Source: Candidatus Altimarinota bacterium
GTDB lineage: Bacteria; Patescibacteriota; Gracilibacteria; BD1-5; UBA2023
Direction of reading: 5' to 3'
Length of the DNA: 64,000 nt
Assembly (NCBI GenBank): GCA_028714815.1
Contig: JAQTLR010000003.1
Coordinates: 5,099 to 69,098, forward strand
In this document: piece by piece, positions 1 to 10,810 of the stretch
Layout: each line of letters begins with the position of its first letter
Numbering within the stretch: the first letter of the stretch is position 1
The notes under the pieces: generated by a model
What the model saw: only the letters and a program-made list of their open reading frames with translations
What the model was told of the DNA's origin: nothing
Databases searched by the model: none
Position numbers and translations under genes: made by a program

Positions 1-425
1 GAACGATCGGGATACTCCTTGCCGACCGTTTCGAACACGTATATAGTGTGGAACTTGTCGCGGAAGCGAGCAGAGACGGAGCAAAAAATGCTCAGAAAAA
101 CGGAGTGACCAATATCACCTTCATCAATGAGAAAACCGAGAAATTCCTACCAAGATTCCTGGAGGAGAATATGGATATTAAAAATACATCTCTCATAATA
201 GACCCTCCGAGGGATGGAATGCATCCCGATGCCCTACCGGATATCCTGAAATTCAACGCGAAGGAGATCATCTATGTGAGCTGCAATCCTGCGACTCTTG
301 CTCGCGACCTCGACTATATCCTGGCGAATTCCGACTACCGACTCACGGATATCGTTCCGGTGGACATGTTCCCTCATACGCACCACATAGAAACCGTGGT
401 GAGATTGGAGAAAAATATACGATAA
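1..425 (+). CDS. RNA uracil-C5 methyltransferase, TrmA/RlmD family (5'-truncated)
   Basis: Only the last 141 residues are in the window; the frame is open to the left edge. It carries the SAM-domain signature of the m5U methyltransferases: a TIGILLAD-like loop, DPPRDGMH (motif IV), VSCNPATLARDL containing the catalytic cysteine, and the C-terminal DMFPHTHHIETVV with the conserved Glu. The family methylates a uridine of tRNA (TrmA) or 23S rRNA (RlmCD). Which one cannot be told without the N-terminal TRAM and Fe-S region. It ends at TAA, 10 nt before the next gene, so the two are probably co-transcribed. Confidence 0.9.
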   Translation, partial: TIGILLADRFEHVYSVELVAEASRDGAKNAQKNGVTNITFINEKTEKFLPRFLEENMDIKNTSLIIDPPRDGMHPDALPDILKFNAKEIIYVSCNPATLARDLDYILANSDYRLTDIVPVDMFPHTHHIETVVRLEKNIR

Positions 426-435
426 TCATCGCACC

Positions 436-798
436 ATGCTCGACAAAAATTCGATCCGATCTTTTTCGGATACAGGCATCCATTCTGTCTTCATCTCATT
501 CGTGCAAAGCGGATGTGCCGGAACGAAGGTTTCGATACAGACCGAGTTTAGCGAAACAGGACTCGTGAGCTCCCCTATAACCCGGGAACTCACCGCTTTT
601 TATCGGGAAGAAGAGAAGGAAGCGCTGGAACAAGGACAGATCACCTTCGCGAAGGGGAAATGGATATTTTCGAGCAAGAAAGTGCAGAGCCGGTGCGGTT
701 GTGGCGAAAGCTTCTCTTTCGAGAAAAAACTCATCGATCCGAAGAAGCTTGCAAAACTTCAGGGGATCTTCGGGAAAAAGAAGGGGATCCATGAGTAA
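436..798 (+). CDS. IscA/HesB-like A-type Fe-S carrier protein
   Basis: A 120-residue protein with the A-type carrier cysteine pattern: one Cys in SGCAGTKV near residue 27 and the C-terminal pair in SRCGCGESF. These three cysteines bind a [2Fe-2S] or [4Fe-4S] cluster for delivery to apo-proteins. The middle part (residues 45-75) is poorly conserved and the spacing between the first Cys and the CGC pair is long, so it is a divergent member. It lies 10 nt after the methyltransferase; TrmA/RlmD-type enzymes often carry an Fe-S cluster, but a functional link is only inference. Confidence 0.75.
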   Translation: MLDKNSIRSFSDTGIHSVFISFVQSGCAGTKVSIQTEFSETGLVSSPITRELTAFYREEEKEALEQGQITFAKGKWIFSSKKVQSRCGCGESFSFEKKLIDPKKLAKLQGIFGKKKGIHE

Positions 799-812
799 AA
801 CATAGCAAGCAT

Positions 813-840
813 TTGACAATAATTACAATATAGTTATATT
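813..840 (+). promoter_or_regulatory. Promoter of the 871 gene
   Basis: TTGACA at 813-818, a 16-bp spacer, and TATATT at 835-840. The -10 box ends 30 nt before the ATG at 871, the distance seen at most promoters in this window. Confidence 0.65.
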
Positions 841-870
841 GATAACATATAGCTCGGTAATGCTTTCACT

Positions 871-1236
871 ATGACCACCCTCCTACGATACAATGAATGC
901 CCCGGTTGCAGATGCGGACGCGCTACTCTTCTGGAAGGAAATTCGGGCGGAATGGGATATCCAGCCGCCTCCCTTGTCGGACAAACCCTTAGCAATCTGG
1001 AACGAACCATCCGATCCACCAGAAATGCGACCGAATTTGTGGAAATATTGGAGAAGACGAAAAGGGAATATGGCATTTCCGTTTTGGTATGGCCAGACCA
1101 TATGATCCAGATACGATGAACTTCCGGACTCTGCAAGAGAACCCGGAAAAGACTCCAGGAAGCTCTTGACGGAATAGATCAAGACATCCTGGAAAATGCC
1201 CTTGCAATCACCGGACCGGGAGAAGAGGCTGAATAG
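871..1236 (+). CDS. Hypothetical protein with Cys-rich N-terminus (one UGA-Gly)
   Basis: Read with UGA as Gly (codon at 1117) this is a 121-residue protein ending in TAG. I do not recognise it. The N-terminus has three close cysteines (ECPGCRCG, residues 9-16), which could bind a metal; the second half is charged and helical (KRTRKRLQEALDGID). A well-placed promoter points to the ATG at 871, and codon use (GGA, CTC, ATC, CGG) matches the neighbours. A second open frame starts at 893 and runs to about 1177, but it would hold seven Trp in 94 residues, so I prefer 871. A strong hairpin terminator follows. Confidence 0.55.
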
Positions 1237-1259
1237 CGTATTTCCGGGAACTTCCTAAC

Positions 1260-1288
1260 AAAAAACTCAACCGCGGTTGAGTTTTTTT
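1260..1288. terminator. Bidirectional terminator between the 871 gene and ftsK
   Basis: Perfect 28-nt palindrome with A-run on the left and T-run on the right (core CTCAACCGCGGTTGAG), placed between two convergent genes. Confidence 0.85.
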
Positions 1289-1292
1289 GTCT

Positions 1293-3515
1293 TTATAGCA
1301 CATCTCTCGGTCTGCTTCCATCCGCAGGACCGACGATCCCCATATCTTCGAGGATATCAATCACCCGTGCGGCACGCGCGTACCCGAGCTTCATGCGACG
1401 TTGGAGCATGGAGGTGGATGCTTTTCATTCCGCACGAACCACCTGTATCGCCTCTTCGATGACTTTCGGATCTTCATCGAAGTCTTTGCTTCCATCGCTC
1501 ATGCTTCCCTCGAAATTCCCTCGATCCCCATCCACGATCGAAGCATCGTAGATATCTTCGAGCATAGCCGGATCGATGGTCCGTTTGATATGGTTCACGA
1601 CCGCTTCCACTTCCTCGGTACTGACGTACACCCCCTGGATACGTTCCGGAGCACTCGAACCTACAGGAGAATAGAGGAGATCCCCGTTCCCGAGCAGATC
1701 CTCCGCTCCCATAGTATCCAGGATTGTCCGGCTATCGATCTGAGAAGCGACTGTAAAGGCGATACGGGAAGGGATATTCGCCTTGATAAGTCCGGTGATG
1801 ATATCCACCGATGGACGCTGGGTCGCGACGATCAGGTGCATACCGACCGCTCGGGCCATCTGAGCGATACGCGCGATAGCGCTTTCAACTTCTTTCTTGT
1901 TCCCGCTCATCATGAGATCGGCAAGCTCATCGATGATGATCACGATATGTGGCATCTTGTCCTTCCGTCCGACTTTCTCGTTGTATTCGCCGAGGTTACG
2001 GGCTCTCGCCACCTGAAGCACATCGTAGCGTCGGAGCATCTCCGCCACCGACCATTTGAGCGAATTGAGGGCCTTTTCCGGATCGTTGATGACCGGCGTC
2101 AAGAGATGAGGAATCCCATTATACATCCCGAGTTCGACCCGTTTCGGATCGATCATGATCATCCGGAGCATATCGGGCGAGTTCTTGTAGAGCAGACTCA
2201 AGATAAACCCGTTCATCCCGACCGATTTCCCGGATCCGGTCTGCCCGGCTATGAGCAAGTGGGGCATCTTCCCCATATCGGCGACGATGTATTCCCCGTT
2301 GATATCTTTTCCGACCGCCATCGCGAGATTCGATTTATGTCCGGCAAATACGGGATTTTCGAGAACTTCCCGGATACCGACCATATCACGCCGATCATTC
2401 GGCACCTCGATACCCACGAGTCCCACTCCGGGAATCGGAGCTTGGATACGGATAGATTTGGCTTTGAGAGAAAGAGCGAGGTCCTTCTTGAGATTCTCGA
2501 TACGGTTCAATTTCACCCCCTCGGCGGGTTTGAGACGGTACTGCACCACTGTCGGTCCCACTTTCTCCCCGATCATCGTCACATCGATCTTGAAATGCAA
2601 CAGGGTTTTCTGGATCTCAAGGGATTTCTGTTCCACTTCCTTGGCGTCGATGACATTTTCATGGGAAACATTATCCAGGAGCTTCGTGCTCGGGAATTCC
2701 CACTGACCGAAATCCGGTTTGTTCACCTCTTTTTTCGCTATATCCGCAACGCTCAGCTGTTTCGCCTGAGAGATAGGCTCTTTGGAAGATTCATCGGACG
2801 GACCGAAAAATCCGGCGAGAATCCCTTTGCTTTCCTTCTTCTCGATAGGAATATGTTTCGGGGATTCTTTTACGGGTTTCTCCAGAGCCCCGCGGGATTT
2901 CTTCAGGAGATTGATCTGGTCTTCGAGCTCTTTCGCCTTATCCTTATAGAAAGCGTCGTCTTTCCCTTCCTTCATCTCGTCCTGTATCGCTTTGCTCGTA
3001 TCTTTTATCGTCTGTTTCACGCTGTGGATGGACGGGATGGATGGGAGATTCTGGTGGATGGTCCCGAAAATCTTCCGGTAGGAGATGCGGAGCGTCAAAT
3101 AGAGCGAAACCAAAAATCCGCCGATCAGGAAAACGAGAGCCGGCGTGTACCCGAGAAAAGAGACGAAAAAACCTCCGAAATCGAAAAGCCCTGCCTCGAA
3201 AGGATGGGAGAAGATGTTTTCGAGCGATACGACCGAGATCCAGAACATGAACAGTCCGACCAGTCGTACCATGCTCCAGGAGAGCTTGTTGATGACGATG
3301 AGTATCCCCAGTATCGTGATGATCGGAGCGAAAATGAACCGGTAATCGGATCCGAAGATGGTCGTTCCTATACTCGCGACGATGGAGCCCATGGTCGAAC
3401 CGGTATCCCCAGCGAGCACCAGAACCCCGAGAAACAAGAGTACCCATCCGACAATCGTATTACGGAGCTCATAATTCCAGGTCGGTCGCGATTTTTTTGT
3501 CTTTTTTTTGGCCAT
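1293..3515 (-). CDS. ftsK: DNA translocase FtsK/SpoIIIE
   Basis: 740-residue membrane-anchored ATPase that pumps chromosomal DNA through the division septum. Residues 20-160 hold about four transmembrane segments; a charged linker follows; the motor domain has P-loop GQTGSGKS near residue 424, Walker [11 protein letters not shown], and ATQRPS. Reading the UGA at 1425-1427 as Gly697 adds the complete winged-helix gamma domain ([29 protein letters not shown]), which recognises the KOPS/SRS polarity sequences. Under the standard code this domain would be lost, so the join is strong evidence for recoding. Possible promoter TTGCTT-15-TATAAT at 3583-3557. Confidence 0.97.
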
Positions 3516-3647
3516 GTGAGGAAAAAATCTTTAGAAGAAGGTGTGATAATGCTCTGATTATAGGGAAAAATAGGAAAAAGCAAGAAAAGGATTTGGTAGA
3601 ATAAGGATTTTCATATAATCAAGAGCGATCCCTTATCATACCATTCT

Positions 3648-4877
3648 ATGAACACTCTCATCCTCACTCTTCTCATCATCCTCATTCTCTCCATCGGATA
3701 TGCGATTTTTCTTCTTCGCCAAAAGCAGGAATGAGGAAGTTCGAGCGAGAAGCTCCTGCTCCTCGAACGGGATAAGACCCGTCTCACCGAGAGTAAGATC
3801 CGGCTCGAGACCGAACTGGAAAGAAAATCCGAAGAGCTCGGTGGAATAAGAGAAGAGGTGAAAAAAATCGCCAAAGAACGGGACGAACTTGGAGGAAAAC
3901 ATGAAACCTTGACGCTCGAGAAAACAGAACTCCAGTCCACTCGCAAATACCTGGAAAAGGAACTCGGGGAAACCAAAGACATGCTCGCTCGCCATGCAGC
4001 GGAAGAGATTCGGAAACAGAAGGAATTCGAGGAACGGATCCATAAACTTGCAAATGCTGAGAAGGCGCTCGAAGACGAGCGGCAGCGCATCCGCCGGGAA
4101 GATGAGTTGAAGCAAGCGAATATCTTTGAAGAACAGACCCGTATCTGGAACGATCATGAACAGATGGTCCTTTCCCGTCTGCGGGAAGCCTGCCAGAAAC
4201 CCGCTATCGGTTTCACCCTCCATGATAACGTGAACCTTCCGTCTCTTTTCACCAAGCTCAGGCCTGATGCGATCATCCCGTTTCTCGGGCAATACGTCGT
4301 ATTCGATGCGAAGAAATCCAAAAGCATCCGAACCTATATCCCGGAGCAAGTGAAATCCACCGCCCGGAAATACAAGGATATTCCCGAGATATATCCGACC
4401 ATATTTTTCGTCGTTCCGACTCAAGAACTCCAGGAGCTAAAAATCCTCAGTTTCATCGAGGATGGGTTCTTGTTTTATATCATCTCTCCCGAATCTATCG
4501 AACCGATCCTTGCGAGTCTCCGGAAGATCTCCGAGTACGATACGATCGCCGAATTCGATCCGCAGGACCGTGAAACGATCGTGAATCTGATCGCCAACTA
4601 CGACCGACATATTTCCCTCCAGAATGCCGCGAATATCCTCTTTACCCGGGAATCCCTCGGGCTCATGAACTCTAAGGAGGGACTCCATCCGGAGATTCAG
4701 AAAGAGATCACTAACCGGAAGGAAGGGATGCGTACCAAGAAACTCGATGAAGGAGAACTCAAAAGAATCGCCCAGAATATGAGCGAACAAGAACGGGAAG
4801 TGAACGAGCTCCTGACACCGAAAGCGGCGATAGGCAGGAACGAACGGGAGGAAGTTCAGGAAGTTCTGAAAAACTAA
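3648..4877 (+). CDS. rmuC: RmuC-family DNA recombination protein
   Basis: 409 residues: an N-terminal transmembrane anchor (residues 2-23), a coiled coil (about 35-150), then the nuclease-like RmuC core (TLHDNVNLPSLFTKLRPDAI region, YVVFDAKK, with Asp/Lys of a PD-(D/E)XK-like fold). The family limits recombination at inverted repeats; its biochemistry is not settled. The ATG at 3648 is only reached by reading UGA (3732-3734) as Gly29; without recoding, the membrane anchor is lost. The stop overlaps the stop of the convergent transporter gene by 3 nt. Confidence 0.9.
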
Positions 4878-6166
4878 ACTTTTTCCACCCGTACACTCTC
4901 GATTTTCCCATCCTCGATATCCTCTACTGTCAATAGAAGGGATTTCTTCGGTCATTTGAGCATGATGGATTCTCCGTTCTTCGGAAACCGCTCCAGAAGA
5001 GAAAGGATCAGATAGCTGATGGTTTCCCCGATATATTCTTCATCGATATCGGCACTCTCGCTCGTAAGCCCGTATTCTTCCAGAACATCCTCGACCAGAA
5101 CGCTTCCTTGCACGATAATCGCCCCATTAGAGGTTTTCCGGATGTACTCTTCCTCTCGATCCTTCTCGTCTTTGATATCCCCGAACACTTCCTCGATGAT
5201 ATCCTCGAGGGTGATGACCCCATCGACTCCCCCATGCTCATCGAGCACGAGCGCGATGTGCTTATGCGACTTTTGGAAAATAGTGAATATGCGGTCGATC
5301 GGCTGGGTTGAAGGAACCTTGATGATCTTTTCGAGATCAAGTTCCTGAAGTTTCTTATCCCCGAATCCTTCTTCTTTCCATATGAAAGCTTCCCGAAGCG
5401 TGACGACATAATCGATATCGTCCGGAGTTTCGGCATACACGGGAATACGGGAATGGCTGGAAGAGAGGAAAAAAATGCAAAGTTCATCCACAGTCATATC
5501 TTCGGAGACGAAATCCACCGAGACCCGTGGAGTCATGACCGATGAAGCCTCCGTCTCGGAAAGATCGAGGATATTCTTGATCTTCTTATGCTCATGGGAT
5601 TCCACCGCTCATTTCTCGTGAGAGATATCAATGAATGCCTCGAATTCCTCTGAAGTCATTCTCTTACTGTGCAGATTAGCCTGAGCCCCCGTCAAAAAAC
5701 TGATGAATCGGACAAAATATTCGATGAGCCAGTTGAGCGGAAAAAGGAGAAACATGAGCACCCGATAGACCGGAGCGACGATAAGCGCGACCTGATCGGA
5801 AAACCGTACCCCAAGGATTTTCGGTGCGATCTCCCCGACCAGGAGAATGATAGTGGAAACCGTAAGCAGAGAGAGAGTCAGACCCCACTGTTCGGAAAGG
5901 GAAAATTGACGGGAAGCATCCAATGCCACGATAGTGGAGAAACTCGAAATAGCGATCGTGACGGCAGTCGTTCCGACCAGATTCGTCATCAGGAGACGTT
6001 CGTTTTGAGTCTTGATGGACTGAAGCGTCACCGCACCGAACCGACGTTTTTTCACCGCGGATACGATGACATGATCGGAGATGGACATGAGAGGGATCTC
6101 GGTTCCTGCGAAAAATATAAGAAGGAGGAGGAGTGTAAAAAATATACTCAGCGACGCGGGATCCAT
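4874..6166 (-). CDS. CNNM/CorC-type transporter with CBS domains
   Basis: 430 residues. The N-terminal half is a DUF21 membrane domain with several hydrophobic helices (residues 5-165, including VGEIAPKILGVRFSD); then two CBS domains (about 205-320, VMTPR and DEHGGVDGVITLEDIIEEV); then a CorC_HlyC domain (about 345-430). The family acts in Mg2+/Co2+ efflux or homeostasis and is often mislabelled hemolysin. Two UGA codons (Gly186, Gly405) join three fragments, and the CBS half would have no good start without the first. TAG stop. Confidence 0.92.
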
Positions 6167-6357
6167 AACAAGGGAAAAATAATAGAATGGAAAGTATTAT
6201 AGAGATTTCCGGGAATTTGCAAGTTTTTCGGAAATGGGACAGGGTATGTTTTTCGGAAATCCTTCCCGTACTATATATGACCCACACCTAATATGACCCA
6301 CACCTAATATCCGAATGAATGAATACACAGAATATCATGGATTATCCGATAATCCTA

Positions 6358-6385
6358 TTGATTTCATATTTTTTTCATGTATACT
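6358..6385 (+). promoter_or_regulatory. Promoter of the type IV prepilin gene
   Basis: TTGATT at 6358-6363, 16-bp spacer, TATACT at 6380-6385. It lies 29 nt before the ATG at 6415 and rules out the upstream ATG at 6319 as start. Confidence 0.6.
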
Positions 6386-6414
6386 CCCGTTATCTTTATA
6401 TCTTTCCTCTATCT

Positions 6415-7338
6415 ATGACCTCATCGCCACAAAAACAGATCCGGAAAATCCTTACCCCACTTTCCGGTTTCACCCTCGTCGAACTCATTGTGTCCATCAG
6501 CATTCTTGCAATTCTCGGGACTATCGCCTTCATCTCGATCAGCGGGTATATAAGCAATTCCCGAGACTCCAAGCGTATCGCGAATGCGAGTCTCATCGCG
6601 AAAGGATTCGACATAACACTCACCACAGGAACACCGATCAATACTTCCAAGACAGCCACCGGATACAATATAGCGATCGTCTGATCCGGACTGACGATGA
6701 CCGGATATTATGGAGTGGTCAACGATGCACTTCTCGAATCCATCAAGGTAAGCGGAAAAGATACGGTCGCTTATGACGGATTTCAAGAATACCGGTATAG
6801 CTACTTCCCGAATGAGAAAAAATATCAGATTCTCGCGACACTGGAGAATCCGGAAAATACACGATCCGTCTTCCATATCCCTTCGATTATCGATCAAGCG
6901 TTCGCTGCAAGCGGATCAGTAGGCTATGCTTTCGTGAAGGGAAACTATACCGCAACGGGCGGTATCGATAATATCATAGTCGATGGGGCTACTTGGAATG
7001 GGAAAACGGCGGTCAATGGAATAGAAACCTTTTCCGGAAGTGAGACGATCGTCATCGGAAATGCACTGACCCTCGTACCGGCAACCAATGTTCCTTCGGA
7101 CGGAATATGTGGAACTCCCGGACCTACCACGACTGCGCCGACATCCCTCCTTTGTGCAAATGGAAGCCCTACCATAGTAACCGATAATGGTTGAGTGACC
7201 GGTAGGTGGACTTGGGGCTGTTCCTGAGTGAATGGAGGCAATGCCACCGCTGCCAATAGCTGTAGCTCAAACTTCGATACCAACGTGAATTGCGTATTCG
7301 ACACCGGAAACTTCGATCAATGCACTTTCGCTCCATAA
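6415..7338 (+). CDS. Type IV prepilin-like surface protein
   Basis: 307 residues. A short basic leader ends in the prepilin peptidase site SG|FTLVELIV, followed by the hydrophobic N-terminal helix (residues 20-41) with the conserved Glu5 of the mature protein. The body is a Ser/Thr/Gly-rich globular region; the C-terminus is Cys-rich (WTWGCSG, NSCSS, NVNC, DQC), probably disulphide-bonded outside the cell. Three UGA-Gly codons (around 6682, 7192, 7228) split it under the standard code. It resembles the larger prepilin at 39833-41446 in the N-terminal 50 residues. Major or minor pilin cannot be told. Confidence 0.85.
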
Positions 7339-7357
7339 AACCTCTTTCCATCATATC

Positions 7358-7392
7358 AAAACGCTCCCGCGAATATTCGCGGGAGCGTTTTT
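7358..7392 (+). terminator. Terminator after the prepilin gene
   Basis: Perfect inverted repeat AACGCTCCCGCGAA / TTCGCGGGAGCGTT followed by five T. Confidence 0.9.
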
Positions 7393-7421
7393 GTGTATTT
7401 CTGAACATCCTCGGATACGCC

Positions 7422-7506
7422 GTTGTAACCTCATTTGTATTCCCTTTCAGCGGTAATCGGGAATCCATAAGGGATTCTCGTGAGGGAATAGCACGGAAGG
7501 TACAAC
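7422..7506. other. Nested inverted-repeat structure, possible RNA
   Basis: Outer arms GTTGTAACCT / AAGGTACAAC (one bulge), middle arms TATTCCCT / AGGGAATA (7438-7445, 7483-7490), inner stem GGGAATCC / GGATTCTC (7459-7466, 7472-7479). The three stems nest and could form one extended hairpin. It lies 30 nt after a terminator, with no clear promoter. Confidence 0.35.
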
Positions 7507-7667
7507 AGACCATACCATTCTAAACTACTCCCGGAAAGCGTACAAAATTGTAGAGAAAAAATCGAGGCAGATGCACGAGCAAAACAAGATGTGCTCGCAT
7601 TATAGGGATTTTATTTGAAAATCAAAAGTAAACTTCAAAACCCCTCCCGAGCCTCCTATTTGAATCT

Positions 7668-7748
7668 AATAACCCCCTTAGTCCCCCTTGTCAGGGGGAA
7701 ATCAAATTAACTCCTCCCTTGACAAGGGGAGGCTGAGTAGGGTTTATT
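7668..7748. repeat. REP-like palindromic repeat, family A variant
   Basis: Two palindromic arms (CCCCCTTGTCAGGGGG and CTCCCTTGACAAGGGGAG) inside short terminal inverted repeats (AATAACCC / GGGTTTATT). The layout, paired arms between inverted ends, matches the elements at 9477-9568 and 39172-39252, though the sequence differs. Confidence 0.6.
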
Positions 7749-7762
7749 AAACCACAAGGGGA

Positions 7763-8983
7763 TTATTTCCCTTCCCGTTTCCCGGAACGGCTCAGCCGTA
7801 TATCGTGTGCGATCGCCTCCTTGGTACCATCCTTGGTTTCGTGGAAAAGAGTATGTGCATGGGCGATTTTAGTGACGAAATGGTCGAAATCCTTGAGCAC
7901 ATCGATAAGGATGTAGAAAAGAGGAACCCCGATCAAGAGTCCGACGAATCCGAAGATATGTTCGGAAACGAGGAGTATCAAAAACGTCAGGAATACAGGG
8001 AGCTCCATATAGGCGGAGACGATCTTCGGATTAAGGTAGTAGGCTTCTACCGCATGTATGAAGGCGACCATACCGAGAATCGCCATGATAACGCTCATTC
8101 CGCCATAATTATACCCGATGATGAGAGTGGGGATCGAAGAGAGGAACGTTCCGAGGATCGGAACGAATCCGAAGATGAAGACGATGACCCCGAGCGTGAT
8201 GATATATGGAAAAGGCTCTCCTCAATGGAAAAAACTGATGATCAATAGCCCGACTACCGTGAGTACCGCATTCACGAATGCGATAATGGCCTGTGCTTTG
8301 AAGATAAGCCCGAATCCTTTTGTGATCTTTCCGAAAATGATACGGTATTCCTCGTAGAGGAATGAGAAATTCCCCCCTTTTATCGTCTCGAGATAATCGG
8401 CTATCTTTCCCCTATCGATCAGGAATACGTAGCTCAAGATAAGCGCGATGAAAAACTTGGTCAGGAAAATCCCGATATTTTTGATATTTTCGAATGTTCC
8501 CTTCACGATATCCTGAACCGATGCAGGATTGAAGATATTATTGAGTGCTTTATTGATACCGAGATCCATATTCACAGCGCTTTCCAGATGGGCGATAGCC
8601 CCCTGGATCTGATTGGTGATGACCGGCGCGTCGTGGATAAGCCCTTTTCATTCTTCCAAGAGATGCGGGATCAGCGTATAGAAAAGCGAAACCACTACCG
8701 CGATGAAGGTGATATAAACGAATGTGATGACGATCGGAAGAGAAGAACCTGTCCGGAAAAATTTCCGGACAATCCTGTGGGACATATGATCGCTGAATTG
8801 CACCATCTTGAGGCTTATAGCCTTTGCCACATCGAGGAAGAGATAGGAAAAAAGAAAGGCGATCAGAAAGATAGCGAGAAAAGACTCGAGAAAATAGATC
8901 CCGGCAAAGAGAAGCGCTATCGCGAAGAGCTTCTGGAAGAAATACCGGTTGAAGATGAGTTTGAAGAGGAAAGGGAGACGCAT
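7763..8983 (-). CDS. AI-2E family (PerM/YdiK-like) membrane transporter
   Basis: 406 residues with about eight transmembrane helices. The C-terminal half has the family signature: FVPILGTFLSSIPTLII, the EAYYLNPKIV segment, and HIFGFVGLLIGVPL. Some relatives export AI-2 or Na+/H+, but the substrate of most members is unknown, so no substrate is claimed. Two UGA-Gly codons (8648-8650 and 8222-8224) join three fragments of one frame. The stop is TAA, just after a palindromic repeat. Confidence 0.88.
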
Positions 8984-9056
8984 AGTAGAAATTACCAGTT
9001 ATAAATTATAGATTAGAATCTCCTGAAAAATGATGGAATTCGAGTAAAAACTACGT

Positions 9057-9097
9057 ACCGGAGTGAACCGTACGACTGTACGGAGAACGAGGAAACG
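9057..9097 (+). repeat. Intergenic hairpin repeat, family B copy 1
   Basis: A 41-bp block identical to 28244-28284, with core hairpin CCGTACgactGTACGG, followed by ACGAGGAAACG. It lies between the permease and dnaX. A diverged third copy is at 29321-29360. Confidence 0.8.
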
Positions 9098-9134
9098 TAA
9101 AGTTTGAACGCGAAGTTCGCATTTTACAGAGATT

Positions 9135-10646
9135 CTAGAATATATCCATTGCTTCATCCGCCAGTGATGGCGTTGCTTTTTGTGGCTGCTTCCCGGTACC
9201 TCATCGACGGATATCGATCCGGTACCCGGCTCCGAAAAGGGTATCGAGCGTTTCCTGGAGAAAGAGCCGCACATCGGCGGAGTCGAGTTTCTTGTGGTTG
9301 AAATCGTTATCCGGATGTATCACGATCGTATCCCCTTCTTCGCTGTAGGTCGATACCCGAAGTCCGAGTCAGACGAAAGAGCGTTTCGGAACCGTGCGGA
9401 TATGTTCGATGAATCGGCTGAAATCGAAGGAATTGGCTGGTTTCTGGGAAGAGAGAGTCTTTTCTTCAGGTACTTCCACCTCATCCCCGTCCCTTCTCCT
9501 AGAAGGAGAAGGGGGATTTTTCTCACTTTTTGTTCCCTCTCCTTCTAGGAGAGGGTTAGGGAGAGGTGTATTAGGGGAGACGTGCAGAGTTTTTACTGCC
9601 TTCTTTTCCAATACGTGAGTTTCTACAGAAAAAGCGGACTGAGCAGCAATGCACCGGAAAGCGCTCGTCTCAAGGAGCAGGAACGGATCCGGAGAGAATT
9701 TCAGCCGCCCGTATACCCCTTCGAAGAGTTCGAAGAGTTCGGCATAGGCACTGAATTCCGCCTTTTTCAGAGAATCTTTCATACGATCCCGGAGAAAAAA
9801 GAGGAGCTGCTCCAGAAAGAGCCGTACATCCAGGCTCTTTTCACGGAGAAAAGTGAGATTTTTGAGCGTTTTTTCGCTGTCTTTCACGACAAGCGATTCG
9901 GTGAAATCCGAAAGGAAATCTTCTCCGATGAGTTCCAGGTTCTCTTCGATATACTTCCGCTTCAGAACTCCTCCGACGCTATATTGTTCGAAGAGTGTGA
10001 TAGCATCGCGGAGCCCCCCTTTGGCAAGTCTCGCGATAAGCTCCAATGCGGATTCTTCCACCTGGATCTTCTCTGCATGCGCGATGAAGTGCAACCGCTC
10101 GATGATATCCTCAGCCTTGATCCGCTTGAAATCATAACGCTGCGAACGGGATATGATCGTATCGGGGATCTTGTGGATCTCGGTCGTCGCGAGGATGAAC
10201 TTCACGTGCTTCGGCGGTTCTTCGAGGGTTTTCAGAAGGGCGTTGAAAGCCCCTTTCGAGAGCATGTGCACCTCATCGATGATATAGACTTTGTATGGCG
10301 CCTGGGTCGGCTGGAACTGAGCACGTTCGATCATGTCCCGGATATTATCCACTCCCGTATTGGAGGCAGCATCGATCTCGATGATATCGAGGAGGCTTCC
10401 GTTTTCCGCATCGCGACAGTTCTGGCACTCCCCACACGGGTTCCCGTCGGAGGTGAGCGAGAGACAGTTTACCCCCTTCGCGAGAATCCGCGCCACGGTC
10501 GTCTTCCCGGTCCCCCGTGATCCATGGAACAGGTATGCTCCGACGGTACGATTCTGGAGAAGGGCATTCTGCAAAACCTCCCGGACAAAGGTTTGTCCGA
10601 AAAGAGAATGGAAATCTTTGGGTCGATAAGTCTGGTACAGCGCCAT
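9135..10646 (-). CDS. dnaX: DNA polymerase III subunit gamma/tau
   Basis: 503-residue clamp-loader ATPase. Motifs: P-loop HGSRGTGKTT (about 43-52), zinc-binding CGECQNC cluster (about 76-82), Walker B IIDEVHML, sensor-1 ATTEIHKIPDTI, then the three-domain clamp-loader body. Two UGA-Gly codons (Gly426, Gly482) add the last 80 residues. Residues about 360-390 (PLPNPLLEGEG...PSPSRRRDG) are encoded by a palindromic repeat that has inserted in frame into the flexible linker. The stop is TAG at 9135. Confidence 0.95.
9477..9568. repeat. REP-like palindromic repeat, family A, inside dnaX
   Basis: Terminal CACCTCA / AGAGGTG and inner arms CCCTTCTCCTAGAAGGAGAAGG and its relative around 9534-9555. It is clearly homologous to the intergenic copy at 39172-39252 but lies wholly inside the dnaX reading frame. 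Confidence 0.85.
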
Positions 10647-10810
10647 TACGAGAGGGGGAAATGGGAAAATATATAGAATCAGTATACGGATGATGGGGGA
10701 AAAACAAAATTTAACCGAAAGTTTTTTTATAACTCCATTGCTTTTTCAGAAAAAATCATTATATATAATCTCTGTCAAGATACATAAAGACTCTTTCAAA
10801 AGAATTAAAA

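Larger units (their letters stand above)
7339..7762. other. Gene-free 424-nt stretch with terminator, nested hairpin and palindromic repeat
   Basis: No convincing coding frame. It holds, in order: a strong terminator (7358-7392), a nested inverted-repeat structure (7422-7506), an AT-rich segment, and a palindromic repeat unit (7668-7748) next to the stop of the permease gene. Confidence 0.7.

Noticed and set aside
893-1177. Alternative frame overlapping the 871 gene
   Set aside because: Seven Trp in 94 residues and poorer codon fit; the promoter distance favours 871. Not fully excluded.
1401-3557. 718-codon open frame antisense to ftsK
   Set aside because: Shadow frame. ftsK on the other strand has clear motifs; the antisense product is rich in His, Arg and Asp and matches no fold.
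4937-6166. Selenocysteine or Trp reading of UGA
   Set aside because: UGA positions align to conserved Gly, not Trp or Cys, and no SECIS-like hairpin follows them.
7290-7523. 77-codon frame across the terminator after the prepilin
   Set aside because: It runs through the terminator stem and repeats its own sequence (RSREYSRERF) only because of the palindrome.
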